A stretch of DNA of 64,000 nt. It comes from a bacterium (GTDB taxonomy: Bacteria > Bacteroidota > Bacteroidia > B-17B0 > Aurantibacillaceae). The stretch is taken from contig JAQSCW010000055.1 in NCBI GenBank assembly GCA_029945625.1, positions 186,001 to 250,000 on the forward strand, read 5' to 3'. The translations under genes and the position numbers were made by a program. Under the pieces are notes generated by a model that saw only the letters and a list, made by a program, of their open reading frames with translations, did not search any database and was not told the DNA's origin. Positions 1-8,999 of this stretch are shown one piece after another (positions within the stretch are counted from its first letter, which is position 1; the number at the start of each line of letters is the position of its first letter).

Positions 1-403
1 TTACTGAAGTCAATCAAAGAACACCTTCATGGCTGTAACAAATTGCCTCTTATTCAAAACAAAAAGCCATCACCTTATTCCTTCTCTTGTGCCAATTCCC
101 CAACCACTATTTCTACGAGAAAGGGTGAATAAAGGTTGTGTTTTCTCACTGGTTTCTCCTCGTCAAACCCCCGCCATTGAATAAAATCCAAAGAATAGGT
201 ATAATCGCAAGCCACTTTAGAATGAAATCTCCGCCACACGCCATACATGTTGCAACACCCAACTAGTTCGCCAATCTACAGTTTTGTTAAAGAATTGATT
301 GAGAACGCTAGTTAATCGCAAGTTAGATTAGGAGTTTTGCAAATGAGGCTTAATTATGCAGTGTTTTCTAAATGGATTAAATTTACCGGTAATTAAGGAC
401 AAC
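1..403. other. Intergenic region with no recognised gene
   Basis: No open frame longer than a few dozen codons stands out on either strand. The left edge does not carry the tail of a gene: the minus frame ending in TAA at position 1 meets another stop after two codons. The short sequence AATCGCAAG occurs twice (near 204 and 316) without wider similarity. A frame runs from an ATG at 356 into the thioesterase gene, but its extra 16 residues look like leader sequence. I see nothing else in this stretch. Confidence 0.5.
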
Positions 404-823
404 ATGATAAAAGCAGAAGCAAAAATAAGAGTGCGGTACGGCGAAACAGATCAGATGGGCTATGCCTATTACGGAATTTATGCTCAGTACTACGAAGTGG
501 GAAGAGTAGAGGCCATGCGCCTGTTGGGATTCAGCTACAAGGAAGTAGAGGCCCGCGGAATTTTGATGCCGGTGATTGATTTTTCGATTAACTACCTCAA
601 ACCCGCCTATTACGATGACGAAATCACCGTGGTTACTTATCTCAGGGAAAAACCAAAGGGAATCAGAATCCCCTTCCACTACGAATGTTATAACTCGGCC
701 GGCGAACTTCTCAACACAGGAAAGGTGACACTTGTTTGCCTCGATAAATCCACTTCAAAATTGTGTCAGATGCCCGAATGGTTCTCTAAGGCCTTTGAAC
801 CTTTTTTTCCCGAAAATGGCTAA
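404..823 (+). CDS. YbgC/FadM-type acyl-CoA thioesterase (hotdog fold)
   Basis: A 139-residue single-domain protein of the 4-hydroxybenzoyl-CoA thioesterase family, which hydrolyses acyl-CoA thioesters in the cytoplasm. The family signature is present near the N-terminus: RYGETDQMGY with the catalytic-type Asp at about residue 16, then the helix residues IYAQYYEVGRVEAMR. The length is typical for the family. I start at ATG 404, preceded by AAGGAC, rather than ATG 356, because the signature begins ten residues after this Met as in homologues and the upstream 16 codons show no family resemblance. The natural substrate cannot be read from sequence. It lies 33 bp upstream of an aminotransferase gene on the same strand. 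Confidence 0.85.
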   Translation: MIKAEAKIRVRYGETDQMGYAYYGIYAQYYEVGRVEAMRLLGFSYKEVEARGILMPVIDFSINYLKPAYYDDEITVVTYLREKPKGIRIPFHYECYNSAGELLNTGKVTLVCLDKSTSKLCQMPEWFSKAFEPFFPENG

Positions 824-856
824 AATTCGCTAATTTCGCTCTTCCAAAAGTTGACG

Positions 857-1993
857 ATGATCTCTGCAAAAAAAATTCAAATGGTTGACCTCAAGGGTCA
901 ATACGAAAAAATAAAAACCGAAATTGATGCGGGAATTCAGGATGTGATAAACGCAACTGCTTTCATAAACGGACCTGCCGTAAAAGAATTTCAAAGCGAC
1001 TTCGAAAAGTACCTGGGCGTGAAACATGTGATTCCATGTGCCAATGGTACCGACGCCCTGCAAATTGCCATGATGGCCTTGGGTCTGAAACCGGGAGACG
1101 AAGTGATTACTGCCGATTTTACTTATGTTGCAACTGCTGAAGTGATTGGTTTGTTGGGACTCACGCCGGTACTGGTGGATGTTGATCCCAACACTTTTGA
1201 AATCGACATCGAAGCCTTAGAAAGAAATATCACGTCAAAAACAAAAGCCATTGTGCCCGTTCACTTGTTCGGTCAGTGTGCCGATATGGAAAAAATTATG
1301 ACGATTGCCAAAAATCATAACTTGTTTGTGATTGAAGATGTGGCGCAGGCCATTGGTGCTGAATACACCTTTTCAAACGGCACACGCCACAAAGCGGGCA
1401 CCATTGGAACGGTAGGCTGCACTTCTTTTTTTCCAAGCAAGAATCTTGGTTGTTATGGTGATGGTGGCGCCATGTATACCAATGATGATGAGTTGGCAAA
1501 GAAATTGAGAATGATTGCCAGTCATGGACAAAGTGTGCTATACATGCACGACGTGCTTGGTGTAAATTCACGATTAGATACCATTCAGGCGGCGGTGTTA
1601 AAAGTCAAATTAAAGCACCTTGACGAATATGCGGCTGCCCGAAATAAGGTGGCCGATTTTTATGACAAGGCGTTTGCCAATCATCCAAAACTTAAAATAC
1701 CTTCGCGATCAAAACAGTCAACACACGTTTTTCACCAATACACGCTCTTACTCAATGGAATTGATCGCAGCAAGTTGCGTGAGCAGTTGGCGGAGCGCGG
1801 CGTTACGTCCATGATTTATTATCCAATTCCATTGCACATGCAAAAAGCATACACCAGCGAGCGCTACCAACCGGGCGATTTTCCGGTGACCGAACGTGTA
1901 TGCGCATCTGTTTTATCTCTGCCCATGCATACCGAACTGGATGAAGAAACACTCAGGTATATCACAAAAACAGTATTGGAATTTTGTGCCTGA
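857..1993 (+). CDS. DegT/DnrJ/EryC1/StrS (WbpE-like) sugar aminotransferase
   Basis: PLP-dependent aminotransferase of nucleotide-sugar metabolism, 378 residues. It closely follows the layout I know for WbpE, which aminates UDP-3-keto-N-acetylglucosaminuronate: CANGTDALQI (about 61-70), DFTYVATAE (87-95), GQCADM (139-144), the PLP lysine in FFPSKNLGCYGDGGA (Lys about 195) and GVNSRLDT. A TTG at 851 is in frame, but ATG 857 is preferred. A TAATTTCG box at 831-838 could be a -7 promoter element. The two genes that follow, UDP-glucose dehydrogenase and UDP-glucuronate decarboxylase, support a role in making amino or uronic sugars for surface polysaccharide. The exact ketosugar substrate is an inference. 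Confidence 0.85.
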   Translation: MISAKKIQMVDLKGQYEKIKTEIDAGIQDVINATAFINGPAVKEFQSDFEKYLGVKHVIPCANGTDALQIAMMALGLKPGDEVITADFTYVATAEVIGLLGLTPVLVDVDPNTFEIDIEALERNITSKTKAIVPVHLFGQCADMEKIMTIAKNHNLFVIEDVAQAIGAEYTFSNGTRHKAGTIGTVGCTSFFPSKNLGCYGDGGAMYTNDDELAKKLRMIASHGQSVLYMHDVLGVNSRLDTIQAAVLKVKLKHLDEYAAARNKVADFYDKAFANHPKLKIPSRSKQSTHVFHQYTLLLNGIDRSKLREQLAERGVTSMIYYPIPLHMQKAYTSERYQPGDFPVTERVCASVLSLPMHTELDEETLRYITKTVLEFCA

Positions 1994-2036
1994 CTTAGGT
2001 AAGGAGTCAGTAAAGCAAACATTTATTTTTTGATTT

Positions 2037-3359
2037 ATGAAAATTACAGTAATAGGAACGGGGTACGTAGGATTAGTAACAGGAACTTGCTTTGCCGAGG
2101 TAGGCATGGATGTGACCTGCGTGGACATTGATCAAAAAAAGATCGATAATCTTAAGAATGGCATTTTGCCCATATATGAACCCGGCCTCGATGAAATGGT
2201 GCAGCGCAATGCATTAAAGCACCGTTTGCATTTTTCCACCTCCTTGCAGGAAAGTATTAAAGATGCTGAAGTAGCATTCATTGCGGTGGGCACGCCACCC
2301 GATGAAGATGGTTCTGCCGATTTGAAGTATGTGTTGGCAGTTGCCGCGGGAATTGGGCAGTACATGCAAAAACCCATTGTGGTAGTCACCAAATCTACTG
2401 TGCCCGTTACCACTGCCGAGAAAGTGAGAAAGGCCTTGCAGACCGAATTGGAAAAAAGAGGTTCCGATCTTCAATTTTATGTGGCCTCCAATCCCGAATT
2501 TCTGAAAGAAGGTGCTGCCATAGAGGATTTTATGAAGCCCGACAGAATCGTGGTGGGCACCGATAGTCACGAAGCAGAGGAAATCATGCGACGCTTGTAC
2601 AAACCATTTCTGATGAATGGTCATCCAATTATTTTTATGGATATTCCCAGTGCCGAAATGACGAAATATGCCGCCAACGCCATGCTTGCTACTAAGATTA
2701 GTTTTATGAACGATGTGGCAAACCTTTGCGAGATCATGGGTGCCGATGTGAACATGGTACGTAAAGGAATTGGTAGTGATGGAAGAATAGGGCCTAAATT
2801 TATTTACCCGGGAGTGGGTTACGGCGGAAGCTGTTTCCCGAAAGATGTAAAAGCTCTGATTAAAACGGCGAAAGAAAAAAAATACGACATGCGCATTCTC
2901 AATGCCGTAGAGGAAGTGAATGAGGCACAAAAGGAAGTATTGTTCAATAAAGTCAAAGACCATTTTAAAAACAATCTGAAAGGGAAAAAATTCGCCCTGT
3001 GGGGACTGTCGTTCAAACCTAAGACCGACGATATGCGCGAGGCACCGAGTTTGGTGATTATTGAAAAGTTAGTGAAGGCAGGGGCTTCGGTGGTGGCCTA
3101 CGATCCCATTGCTAAACATGAAACGCAACGCATAATTGGGGATACCATTGGCTACTCCGACGATATGTATGATGCCCTGAATGATGCGGAGGCGCTGTTG
3201 ATTATTACCGAATGGCCCGAATTTAGATCACCCGATTTTGAGGAGGTTACAAAACGGTTGAAGTCGAAACTAATTTTTGACGGACGGAACATCTTTGATC
3301 ACAAGGAAATGAAAAGTTTGGGTTATAATTATTATTGCATAGGAGTAAAAACAAATTAA
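2037..3359 (+). CDS. ugd: UDP-glucose 6-dehydrogenase
   Basis: Oxidises UDP-glucose to UDP-glucuronate with two NAD+ in the cytoplasm. The 440 residues contain the N-terminal NAD-binding motif GTGYVGLVTG (about 7-16), the SNPEFLKEGAA loop (151-161), the conserved Lys220 in AMLATKISF, and the catalytic Cys266 in GYGGSCFPKD. The C-terminal domain contains LWGLSFKPKTDD, the usual second nucleotide-binding region. The length matches the TuaD/Ugd family. It feeds the next gene, UDP-glucuronate decarboxylase, 55 bp downstream. The 43 bp gap before it and the common theme suggest co-expression with the aminotransferase gene. Confidence 0.95.
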   Translation: MKITVIGTGYVGLVTGTCFAEVGMDVTCVDIDQKKIDNLKNGILPIYEPGLDEMVQRNALKHRLHFSTSLQESIKDAEVAFIAVGTPPDEDGSADLKYVLAVAAGIGQYMQKPIVVVTKSTVPVTTAEKVRKALQTELEKRGSDLQFYVASNPEFLKEGAAIEDFMKPDRIVVGTDSHEAEEIMRRLYKPFLMNGHPIIFMDIPSAEMTKYAANAMLATKISFMNDVANLCEIMGADVNMVRKGIGSDGRIGPKFIYPGVGYGGSCFPKDVKALIKTAKEKKYDMRILNAVEEVNEAQKEVLFNKVKDHFKNNLKGKKFALWGLSFKPKTDDMREAPSLVIIEKLVKAGASVVAYDPIAKHETQRIIGDTIGYSDDMYDALNDAEALLIITEWPEFRSPDFEEVTKRLKSKLIFDGRNIFDHKEMKSLGYNYYCIGVKTN

Positions 3360-3414
3360 ACGGAATCTGTTTTGGTTTCGAAATCATTTACGATAATTTA
3401 GTCAGAATAAAATT

Positions 3415-4386
3415 ATGAAGAGAGTTTTGATCACAGGAGCAGCAGGGTTTTTGGGCTCCCACCTTTGCGATCGTTTTATAAAGGAAGGCATGCACGTAGT
3501 GGCCATGGATAACCTTATTACCGGTGACCTCAAAAACATTGAACACTTGTTTAAACTCGAACACTTTGAGTTTTACCATCACGACGTGTCAAAATTTGTG
3601 TTTGTTCCGGGTGAGCTCGATTACATCCTGCATTTTGCATCTCCGGCAAGTCCCATCGATTATTTAAAGATTCCCATTCAAACATTGAAGGTGTCCTCAT
3701 TAGGAACGCATAATGTATTGGGATTGGCACGTGTAAAAAAAGCGCGCGTGTTGGTGGCGTCCACCAGTGAGGTGTATGGCGACCCTCACGTGCATCCGCA
3801 AACAGAAGAATATTGGGGAAATGTAAATCCGGTAGGACCTCGTGGGTGTTACGATGAGGCCAAACGTTTTATGGAAGCCATTACCATGGCTTATCACGAT
3901 TATCATGGCTTGGAAACCCGTATCATCCGCATTTTTAATACCTATGGGCCGCGCATGCGTTTAAATGACGGACGTGTATTGCCGGCGTTTATTGGACAGG
4001 CACTGCGTGGAGAAGACCTCACCATGTTTGGCGACGGGTCTCAAACGCGGAGTTTTTGTTATGTGGATGATCTCGTTGAAGGTATCTTTCGTTTGCTGAT
4101 GAGCGATTACCACTTACCTGTTAACATTGGTAACCCAAGCGAGATTACTATTAAGGAATTTGGTGATGAGATATTGAAACTCACCGGCGCCAAACAAAAA
4201 CTAATTTCTAAACCTTTACCCAAAGACGACCCCAAACAACGTCGTCCCGATATTACAAAGGCGCGCGAAATTTTAGGTTGGGAACCAAAAGTGAACAGGG
4301 CAGAAGGATTGAAAATTACGTTTGATTATTTTAAGTCATTAACCAAAGATGAGCTAAATAAAGTAGAACACCGAAAATTCAATTAG
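3415..4386 (+). CDS. UDP-glucuronate decarboxylase (UDP-xylose synthase-like SDR)
   Basis: Extended short-chain dehydrogenase of 323 residues. It carries the [10 protein letters not shown] dinucleotide motif (8-17), [10 protein letters not shown] (about 115-124) and the catalytic YDEAK (Tyr146, Lys150). The sequence RGCYDEAKR is characteristic of UDP-xylose synthase, which converts UDP-glucuronate to UDP-xylose through an enzyme-bound NAD+ cycle. This fits the UDP-glucose dehydrogenase gene just upstream. A related UDP-sugar epimerase function cannot be ruled out, but the YDEAK context and gene order favour decarboxylation. The 3' end overlaps the convergent phoH gene by 8 bp. Confidence 0.87.
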   Translation: MKRVLITGAAGFLGSHLCDRFIKEGMHVVAMDNLITGDLKNIEHLFKLEHFEFYHHDVSKFVFVPGELDYILHFASPASPIDYLKIPIQTLKVSSLGTHNVLGLARVKKARVLVASTSEVYGDPHVHPQTEEYWGNVNPVGPRGCYDEAKRFMEAITMAYHDYHGLETRIIRIFNTYGPRMRLNDGRVLPAFIGQALRGEDLTMFGDGSQTRSFCYVDDLVEGIFRLLMSDYHLPVNIGNPSEITIKEFGDEILKLTGAKQKLISKPLPKDDPKQRRPDITKAREILGWEPKVNRAEGLKITFDYFKSLTKDELNKVEHRKFN

Positions 4387-5338
4387 AACTCGTTTTACCT
4401 TCGTATTTGTCGATAATTAGTTTTACCAATTTATGACGGATCACATCCGACGAGTCGAGTTCAATGAGGCTAATGCCTTCCACCTGTTTTAACAATCGCA
4501 TAGCCTGAAGTAACCCGCTTGGGTGTTTGCTGGGCAAATCTATTTGCGTCACGTCTCCGGTAACAATAAACTTTGCGTTGGCTCCCATCCGGGTCAAAAA
4601 CATTTTCATCTGACTTTCAGTGGTGTTTTGTGCTTCATCCAAAATCACAAAGGCATTATCAAGAGTGCGCCCACGCATGAATGCAAGTGGCGCAATTTGC
4701 ACCGTGCGACTTTCGAGGTATTGATTTAGTTTTTCGGTCGGAATCATGTCGTTGAGAGCGTCGTATAAGGGCTGCATGTAGGGATCGAGTTTCTCTTTCA
4801 TGTCTCCCGGCAAAAAACCAAGATTTTCACCGGCTTCCACTGCAGGTCGGGTAAGGATAATGCGTTTCACTTCCTTGTTTTTAAGTGCCCTAACAGCCAA
4901 GGCCACAGCAGTATACGTTTTACCGGTTCCTGCGGGGCCAACGGCAAAAAGCATGTCGTTTTTTCCCACACCATGCACCATTTTGCGCTGATTCTCCGTT
5001 TTCGCTTTTATCACCAAACCATTATTTCCAAACAGGATGATGTCGTTGTTAAGGACTTCGTCTCTTGAATCCAGCAGGTTATCACCGGTTTGGCCCATCA
5101 GTCGTTCAATCACCGTGTCGGTAAGGATTCCGCTCTTATGGTAGTGCTCTACCAATAATTCAAGTTTTTTTTCGAAGCGCGTGATTTCTTTTGGTTCGCC
5201 CAGTACTTTTAAAGAATAGCCCCGTGCTACGAGTTTAAGTTTGGGAAAATGTTTTTTAATAACATTTAGTTTCACATCATTAACACCGTAAATTTCAACC
5301 GGTTCAACAGTATCCAGAATAATTATCTTTTCGTTCAT
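4379..5338 (-). CDS. phoH: PhoH-like ATPase (YbeZ family)
   Basis: Cytoplasmic P-loop ATPase of 319 residues. An N-terminal KH-like segment (about 1-70) is followed by the Walker A motif GPAGTGKT (134-141) and the Walker B-type motif [19 protein letters not shown] and VRHKLV-like segments follow, as in YbeZ. In other bacteria YbeZ works with the endonuclease YbeY in rRNA maturation and RNA quality control; the ybeY gene is not in this window. The gene is convergent with the UDP-xylose synthase gene and divergent from the SAM hydrolase gene at 5441. No TAnnTTTG box was found directly upstream. Confidence 0.92.
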   Translation of the reverse strand: MNEKIIILDTVEPVEIYGVNDVKLNVIKKHFPKLKLVARGYSLKVLGEPKEITRFEKKLELLVEHYHKSGILTDTVIERLMGQTGDNLLDSRDEVLNNDIILFGNNGLVIKAKTENQRKMVHGVGKNDMLFAVGPAGTGKTYTAVALAVRALKNKEVKRIILTRPAVEAGENLGFLPGDMKEKLDPYMQPLYDALNDMIPTEKLNQYLESRTVQIAPLAFMRGRTLDNAFVILDEAQNTTESQMKMFLTRMGANAKFIVTGDVTQIDLPSKHPSGLLQAMRLLKQVEGISLIELDSSDVIRHKLVKLIIDKYEGKTSSN

Positions 5339-5440
5339 TTCCTATACAACACAGGGCGACGGTGTTTGTTTATAACCCTGTTAATCTTCCATCAAGTTTA
5401 GAAAATAATGCGCATAAATAATAATTATTTTTAGAAAATA

Positions 5441-6259
5441 ATGAGCATCATTACTTTAACGACCGATCTGGGTTATCGCGACCCCTACTTAGCCATAGTT
5501 AAAGCAAAATTGCTATCGTCAAAACTCACCCCTCATATCATCGATTTGAGTTGTGATATAAAAGAGAATACCATTTCTGATGCGGCATTCATCTTAAAAA
5601 ATGCCCTCCCTTATTTTCCGGAAGGTACGATACACCTAGTAGCAGTAAAATTTATTGCCGACCGCAGCAAATTAAGTAAAGCGAGCGCCGTTGACAATTC
5701 GCGTTACCTTATTACAAAATACAAAAATCAGTATATTGTATCACCCGACACAGGGCTGTTCACCCTGCTGGACGCCGGGTTTAAAGAACCTGTTTTTCAG
5801 ATCTATTACGAGGGAGATAACAAACATCATTTTTTTTTGAAAGACATTTTTGTGGACACGGCCCTCCATCTCCTAGAACTTAAAAAGCCCGAAGAAATTG
5901 CCGCACTTACCGACGATTATTATAAGGCGTTTCAGTTTGAAAGTTATGTGGACGGAAAGATCTTGCGTGGAAAAGGCATTTATGTGGATGATTTCGGGAA
6001 TATCATTACCAACATTACCCGCGAAAGGTTTGAAGAGGTGGTGGGAAAACGCAATTTTTCAGTCACGCTTCCGGGAAGGCACATCAACAGGTTCCATACC
6101 ACCTACGATGACGTGAAATTTGGCACGCCGCTCATCTTGTTTAACAGTTTTGGTTATCTGGAGGTGGCCGTGAATGGACAGAGTGCGTTTAATTTACTTT
6201 GCCCCCGCGATATTGGCAGCAATTTTGACTTCACGTTATTAATAGAGTTTTATGATTAA
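5441..6259 (+). CDS. SAM hydroxide adenosyltransferase (DUF62, chlorinase/fluorinase fold)
   Basis: A 272-residue member of the S-adenosylmethionine hydroxide adenosyltransferase family, which splits SAM with water into adenosine and methionine. Visible family features are the opening ITLTTDLGYRDPYLAIVK, with the conserved early Asp, and GIYVDDFGNIITNI (about 180-193), which matches the conserved DxFGNxxTNI segment. The C-terminal half forms the second domain. The related halogenases are much rarer, so hydrolysis is the default call. A weak TATTTTTA box lies at 5426-5433. The 3' end overlaps the next gene by 8 bp, so the two are probably translated together. Confidence 0.85.
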   Translation: MSIITLTTDLGYRDPYLAIVKAKLLSSKLTPHIIDLSCDIKENTISDAAFILKNALPYFPEGTIHLVAVKFIADRSKLSKASAVDNSRYLITKYKNQYIVSPDTGLFTLLDAGFKEPVFQIYYEGDNKHHFFLKDIFVDTALHLLELKKPEEIAALTDDYYKAFQFESYVDGKILRGKGIYVDDFGNIITNITRERFEEVVGKRNFSVTLPGRHINRFHTTYDDVKFGTPLILFNSFGYLEVAVNGQSAFNLLCPRDIGSNFDFTLLIEFYD

Positions 6260-6542
6260 GCGAATTGTGAAAATGAAATTTCAACCCAATAAGGTGGAAG
6301 AGTTTAAACGAATTTTTGAGTCCAACTGGGAACGTATCAAAAATTTTGATGGCTGCGAGCACGTTGAATTAGTGCAAGTGGAATCGGAGCCTGAGATCTT
6401 CTTTACATACAGCCATTGGCAAAGTGAGCAGCACCTTAACAACTACCGGAATTCAAAACTATTTGAGAGCGTGTGGGGAGCCACAAAAAAATTATTTAAT
6501 GACAAGCCGCAAGCCTGGACGGTAAAAGAGTTGAAGTTCTGA
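6252..6542 (+). CDS. ABM-domain (antibiotic biosynthesis monooxygenase-like) small protein
   Basis: A 96-residue single-domain protein of the dimeric alpha/beta-barrel (ABM) superfamily. The pattern is an N-terminal strand IVKMKFQPNKVEEFKRIF, a central EPEIFFTYSHWQSEQHLNNYRNS segment and a C-terminal WTVKEL strand. Family members include quinol monooxygenases and haem-degrading enzymes, but many have no known reaction, so I give no specific function. Its ATG lies 8 bp inside the SAM hydrolase gene, which suggests translational coupling. Confidence 0.75.
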   Translation: MIKRIVKMKFQPNKVEEFKRIFESNWERIKNFDGCEHVELVQVESEPEIFFTYSHWQSEQHLNNYRNSKLFESVWGATKKLFNDKPQAWTVKELKF

Positions 6543-6589
6543 TTCCCCGGATTCTGAAACCTGCTGTACTATAGGTCGGGCATAATTCT

Positions 6590-6597
6590 TATCTTTG
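6590..6597 (+). promoter_or_regulatory. TAnnTTTG -7 promoter element of the ECF sigma gene
   Basis: TATCTTTG, an exact match to the Bacteroidetes -7 consensus TAnnTTTG, ends 7 nt before the ATG of the sigma-factor gene. This implies a very short 5' leader. I did not find a clear TTG at the -33 position. Confidence 0.5.
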
Positions 6598-6604
6598 TTT
6601 TAGT

Positions 6605-7177
6605 ATGCCGGAGCAATCGGACAGTTTTGAGAAAATGTACAAGGCCCATTATAAGGCCCTCAGAAATGCTGCCCAGAATGTAATTGGTGATGCAGAGGCC
6701 GCGCATGACATAGTACAGGAAGTGTTCCTGAAGATCTGGCCCCGCAGAGAAGAACTCGCTACGATTCTCAATCAAAAAGCTTATTTATTCAGGGCGGTAA
6801 TTAATTCCTCCATCACCTATTTGGCAAGTAATAAAAAGAAAGTGCGAATGGGTGAAATGAAAATTGAATCTCATGAACGAACCGATAGCCAGGTGATGAC
6901 CCGCGAACTGCGCGAAAAAATTCAACATGCGCTCGATTCACTTCCCCCAAAATGTAAAGCTATTTTTGTGTTGAGTCGATTTGAAGAAATGAAATACAAA
7001 CAAATTGCAGAGGCCCTTGGTCTATCACTAAAAACCGTTGAAAATCAAATGGGAATTGCCCTCAAAAAGATGAAAGACGAATTAAAAAACTATCTGGGAA
7101 ACGAACTCCTTTCGCTTATTTTTCTGGTAGGGACCTCCGCACTTATGGTCGTGTTAAAAAGCAGTAGTATTTGGTAG
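6605..7177 (+). CDS. RNA polymerase ECF sigma-70 factor
   Basis: A 190-residue sigma factor with the usual two regions. Region 2 (about 10-75) contains AHDIVQEVFLKIW. Region 4 (about 105-160) contains LPPKCKAIFVLSRFEEM and the helix-turn-helix YKQIAEALGLSLKTVENQ. The tail at about 168-184 (LLSLIFLVGTSALMVVL) is strongly hydrophobic and could be a membrane helix or a hydrophobic contact surface. Such tails occur in some Bacteroidetes sigma factors. The next gene encodes a FecR-like membrane protein, the expected anti-sigma partner, and the one after it an outer-membrane barrel, a plausible sensor or target. A TATCTTTG -7 box lies just upstream. Confidence 0.92.
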   Translation: MPEQSDSFEKMYKAHYKALRNAAQNVIGDAEAAHDIVQEVFLKIWPRREELATILNQKAYLFRAVINSSITYLASNKKKVRMGEMKIESHERTDSQVMTRELREKIQHALDSLPPKCKAIFVLSRFEEMKYKQIAEALGLSLKTVENQMGIALKKMKDELKNYLGNELLSLIFLVGTSALMVVLKSSSIW

Positions 7178-7295
7178 AAATTAACAACCTGAAATACAAT
7201 AAGTTACAAATAAAAGACAAAAATAATTTGGGGGTATTACGCTTTAAATCAGTCATAGTTAAAACGGGGTAAATAGGCCTCATGAAGAAAAAAAA

Positions 7296-8279
7296 ATGAA
7301 CAAAAAAACAGAGATACTCATTGCCAAATATCTTTCGGGGAATGCGAGTTCTGAAGAAAAAAGCCAGATCCTCTCTTGGTTAGAAAAAGATCCATCCAAT
7401 CAGATTTTTTTTGATCGTTCCAAAAAAATATGGAATGAATCGCAGGGGTTAAAAGTGGAAGGTGAGGCTGACGTAGACTCTGCTTGGAGTGATTTTGTGA
7501 AACGTACTGAGAAACCTCAGGCCAGAATTATCCCAATGCGTAGTAATTTCATGAAGGTTGCTGCCGGTTTGGTGCTCGTAGCAGCATTAAGTGTGGTGGT
7601 TAATTTTATTTTGTCCGATACCACTGAAGAGCTGCCAAAAATCATTTCCCTGAAAGACCCGGTGATACCTTCGCCCATGCCAAATGAATATGAATTATTC
7701 ATCGACAGTTTATTGGCTATGAAAGATTCAGAATTGGTGTTTGATGAGCCGCTGCAAAAGAGCTACAAAAAGTTGATTACAAAAAACGTGGTGATGATTA
7801 CGGTATCCACAGGCGATACGGCAAGAGCATTTATGTTACCCGATAATTCAATTGTTTTTCTCAACGAACACAGTACACTGATATACCCCGAAAGTTTTGG
7901 AATCGAGGGCAGACAACTTACATTAAGTGGGGAAGGGTATTTTGAAATAAGTCGCGACGCAATGCCCTTTGAGGTATCGTGTTTGAGTACGATCACGAGC
8001 GGAACGTTGGCTTCGTTTAACATCCGAAGCAATGAAAATGAGCAGTTGGTGGAAGTAATTATGGCAAGCGGAAATGCTGACTTTTCGGGCATTGGCAGAA
8101 GAGAATTCAAAAAGCTTGAACTAAAGTCGGGCGAACGGGCGACATATGATAAAAATCATAAGATCAGCAAAGCTAAGAATTCGCGTAAAGATTATAAATG
8201 GTGGCAAAAGAAGAATCTACGCGCCAGCTTCAAACGATTCATTCAAAATGTTAAGAATGCCTTTCGAGGAGCAAACTAA
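7296..8279 (+). CDS. FecR-family anti-sigma factor
   Basis: A 327-residue inner-membrane regulator. The cytoplasmic N-terminus (1-70) has the typical FecR opening ILIAKYLSGNASSEEKSQILSWL and KIWNES. One transmembrane segment lies at about 87-106. The periplasmic FecR domain (about 165-290) includes ARAFMLPDNSIVFLNEHSTL, LSGEGYFEI and SGERATYD. The usual C-terminal DUF4974 domain seems absent: the protein ends in a short, very basic tail (KWWQKKNLRASFKRF). It should hold the upstream sigma factor inactive until a signal arrives. An ATG at 7282 opens a five-codon frame (MKKKK) whose TGA overlaps this gene's ATG as ATGA, a possible translational-coupling leader. Confidence 0.85.
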   Translation: MNKKTEILIAKYLSGNASSEEKSQILSWLEKDPSNQIFFDRSKKIWNESQGLKVEGEADVDSAWSDFVKRTEKPQARIIPMRSNFMKVAAGLVLVAALSVVVNFILSDTTEELPKIISLKDPVIPSPMPNEYELFIDSLLAMKDSELVFDEPLQKSYKKLITKNVVMITVSTGDTARAFMLPDNSIVFLNEHSTLIYPESFGIEGRQLTLSGEGYFEISRDAMPFEVSCLSTITSGTLASFNIRSNENEQLVEVIMASGNADFSGIGRREFKKLELKSGERATYDKNHKISKAKNSRKDYKWWQKKNLRASFKRFIQNVKNAFRGAN

Positions 8280-8378
8280 GAACCGCGAAGGAAATAACTT
8301 TTATTACAAAAAAATAATATATAATTTTGATCCCGCTCTAGCAGATGCTCAACAAATAATAATCTAAAAATTCATACT

Positions 8379-8996
8379 ATGAAAAAAGTTTTATTGTTTC
8401 TCACAGGCTTAATTTTGTTATCGATGGTAACAAATGCACAGAAATCTACCGCAAAGTGTTACGATGAAAACACCAAAATTCTCAATCTGGGAATTGGATT
8501 AGGCAACCCCTATTACAGTTTCAACGACGGACCCGGCTATACCAGTCACAATTCACCTGCATTAAGTCTTTCGTACGAACAAGCCTGGCCAAAAAGATTA
8601 GGTCCCGGCTACATGGGCGTTGGTGCCTATTTGGGATTTCAAAGGGCGAGTTACGAATGGAACTACACCTATTATTATGGCACAAATTATAATGAAAAAC
8701 ACAGTTATAATAACATCATGATCGCCTCGCGCGCGGCATATCACTGGGATGGACTTAATTTTGAGAAGGCCGATATTTATGGAGGGGTCATCCTTGGATT
8801 TAGAATTGAAGCAGATAATTATACGTCGAGCGATCCCAATTATTCGGGACATGCAAATTACTCAGAAACGCATATTAACTTGGCCTATTCGCTTTTTGCA
8901 GGAGCACGTTATTATTTTACTCCTAAATTTTCCGTTTTTGGCGAGTTGGGTTACGGCATCTCCTACCTCACGGTGGGTGTAGGGTTTAAGCTCTAA
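8379..8996 (+). CDS. Outer-membrane beta-barrel protein
   Basis: A 205-residue exported protein. Residues 1-20 form a signal peptide (KKVLLFLTGLILLSMVTNAQ, cleavage after the Ala-Gln region). The rest alternates short aromatic strands with Gly/Asn/Tyr-rich turns, for example GVGAYLGFQR, SLFAGARYYF, SVFGELGYG and a final strand ending in VGVGFKL. This is the pattern of a small eight-stranded porin-like barrel. The ligand is unknown. It lies 99 bp after the FecR gene and may be either the sensor or the output of the sigma/anti-sigma pair. It is convergent with idi, with only 3 bp between stop codons. Confidence 0.75.
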   Translation: MKKVLLFLTGLILLSMVTNAQKSTAKCYDENTKILNLGIGLGNPYYSFNDGPGYTSHNSPALSLSYEQAWPKRLGPGYMGVGAYLGFQRASYEWNYTYYYGTNYNEKHSYNNIMIASRAAYHWDGLNFEKADIYGGVILGFRIEADNYTSSDPNYSGHANYSETHINLAYSLFAGARYYFTPKFSVFGELGYGISYLTVGVGFKL

Positions 8997-8999
8997 AAA

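Noticed and set aside
2214-2963. Long open frame (249 codons) antisense to UDP-glucose dehydrogenase
   Set aside because: It lies wholly inside a gene with intact catalytic motifs, has a low-complexity His/Phe-rich composition and no start context.
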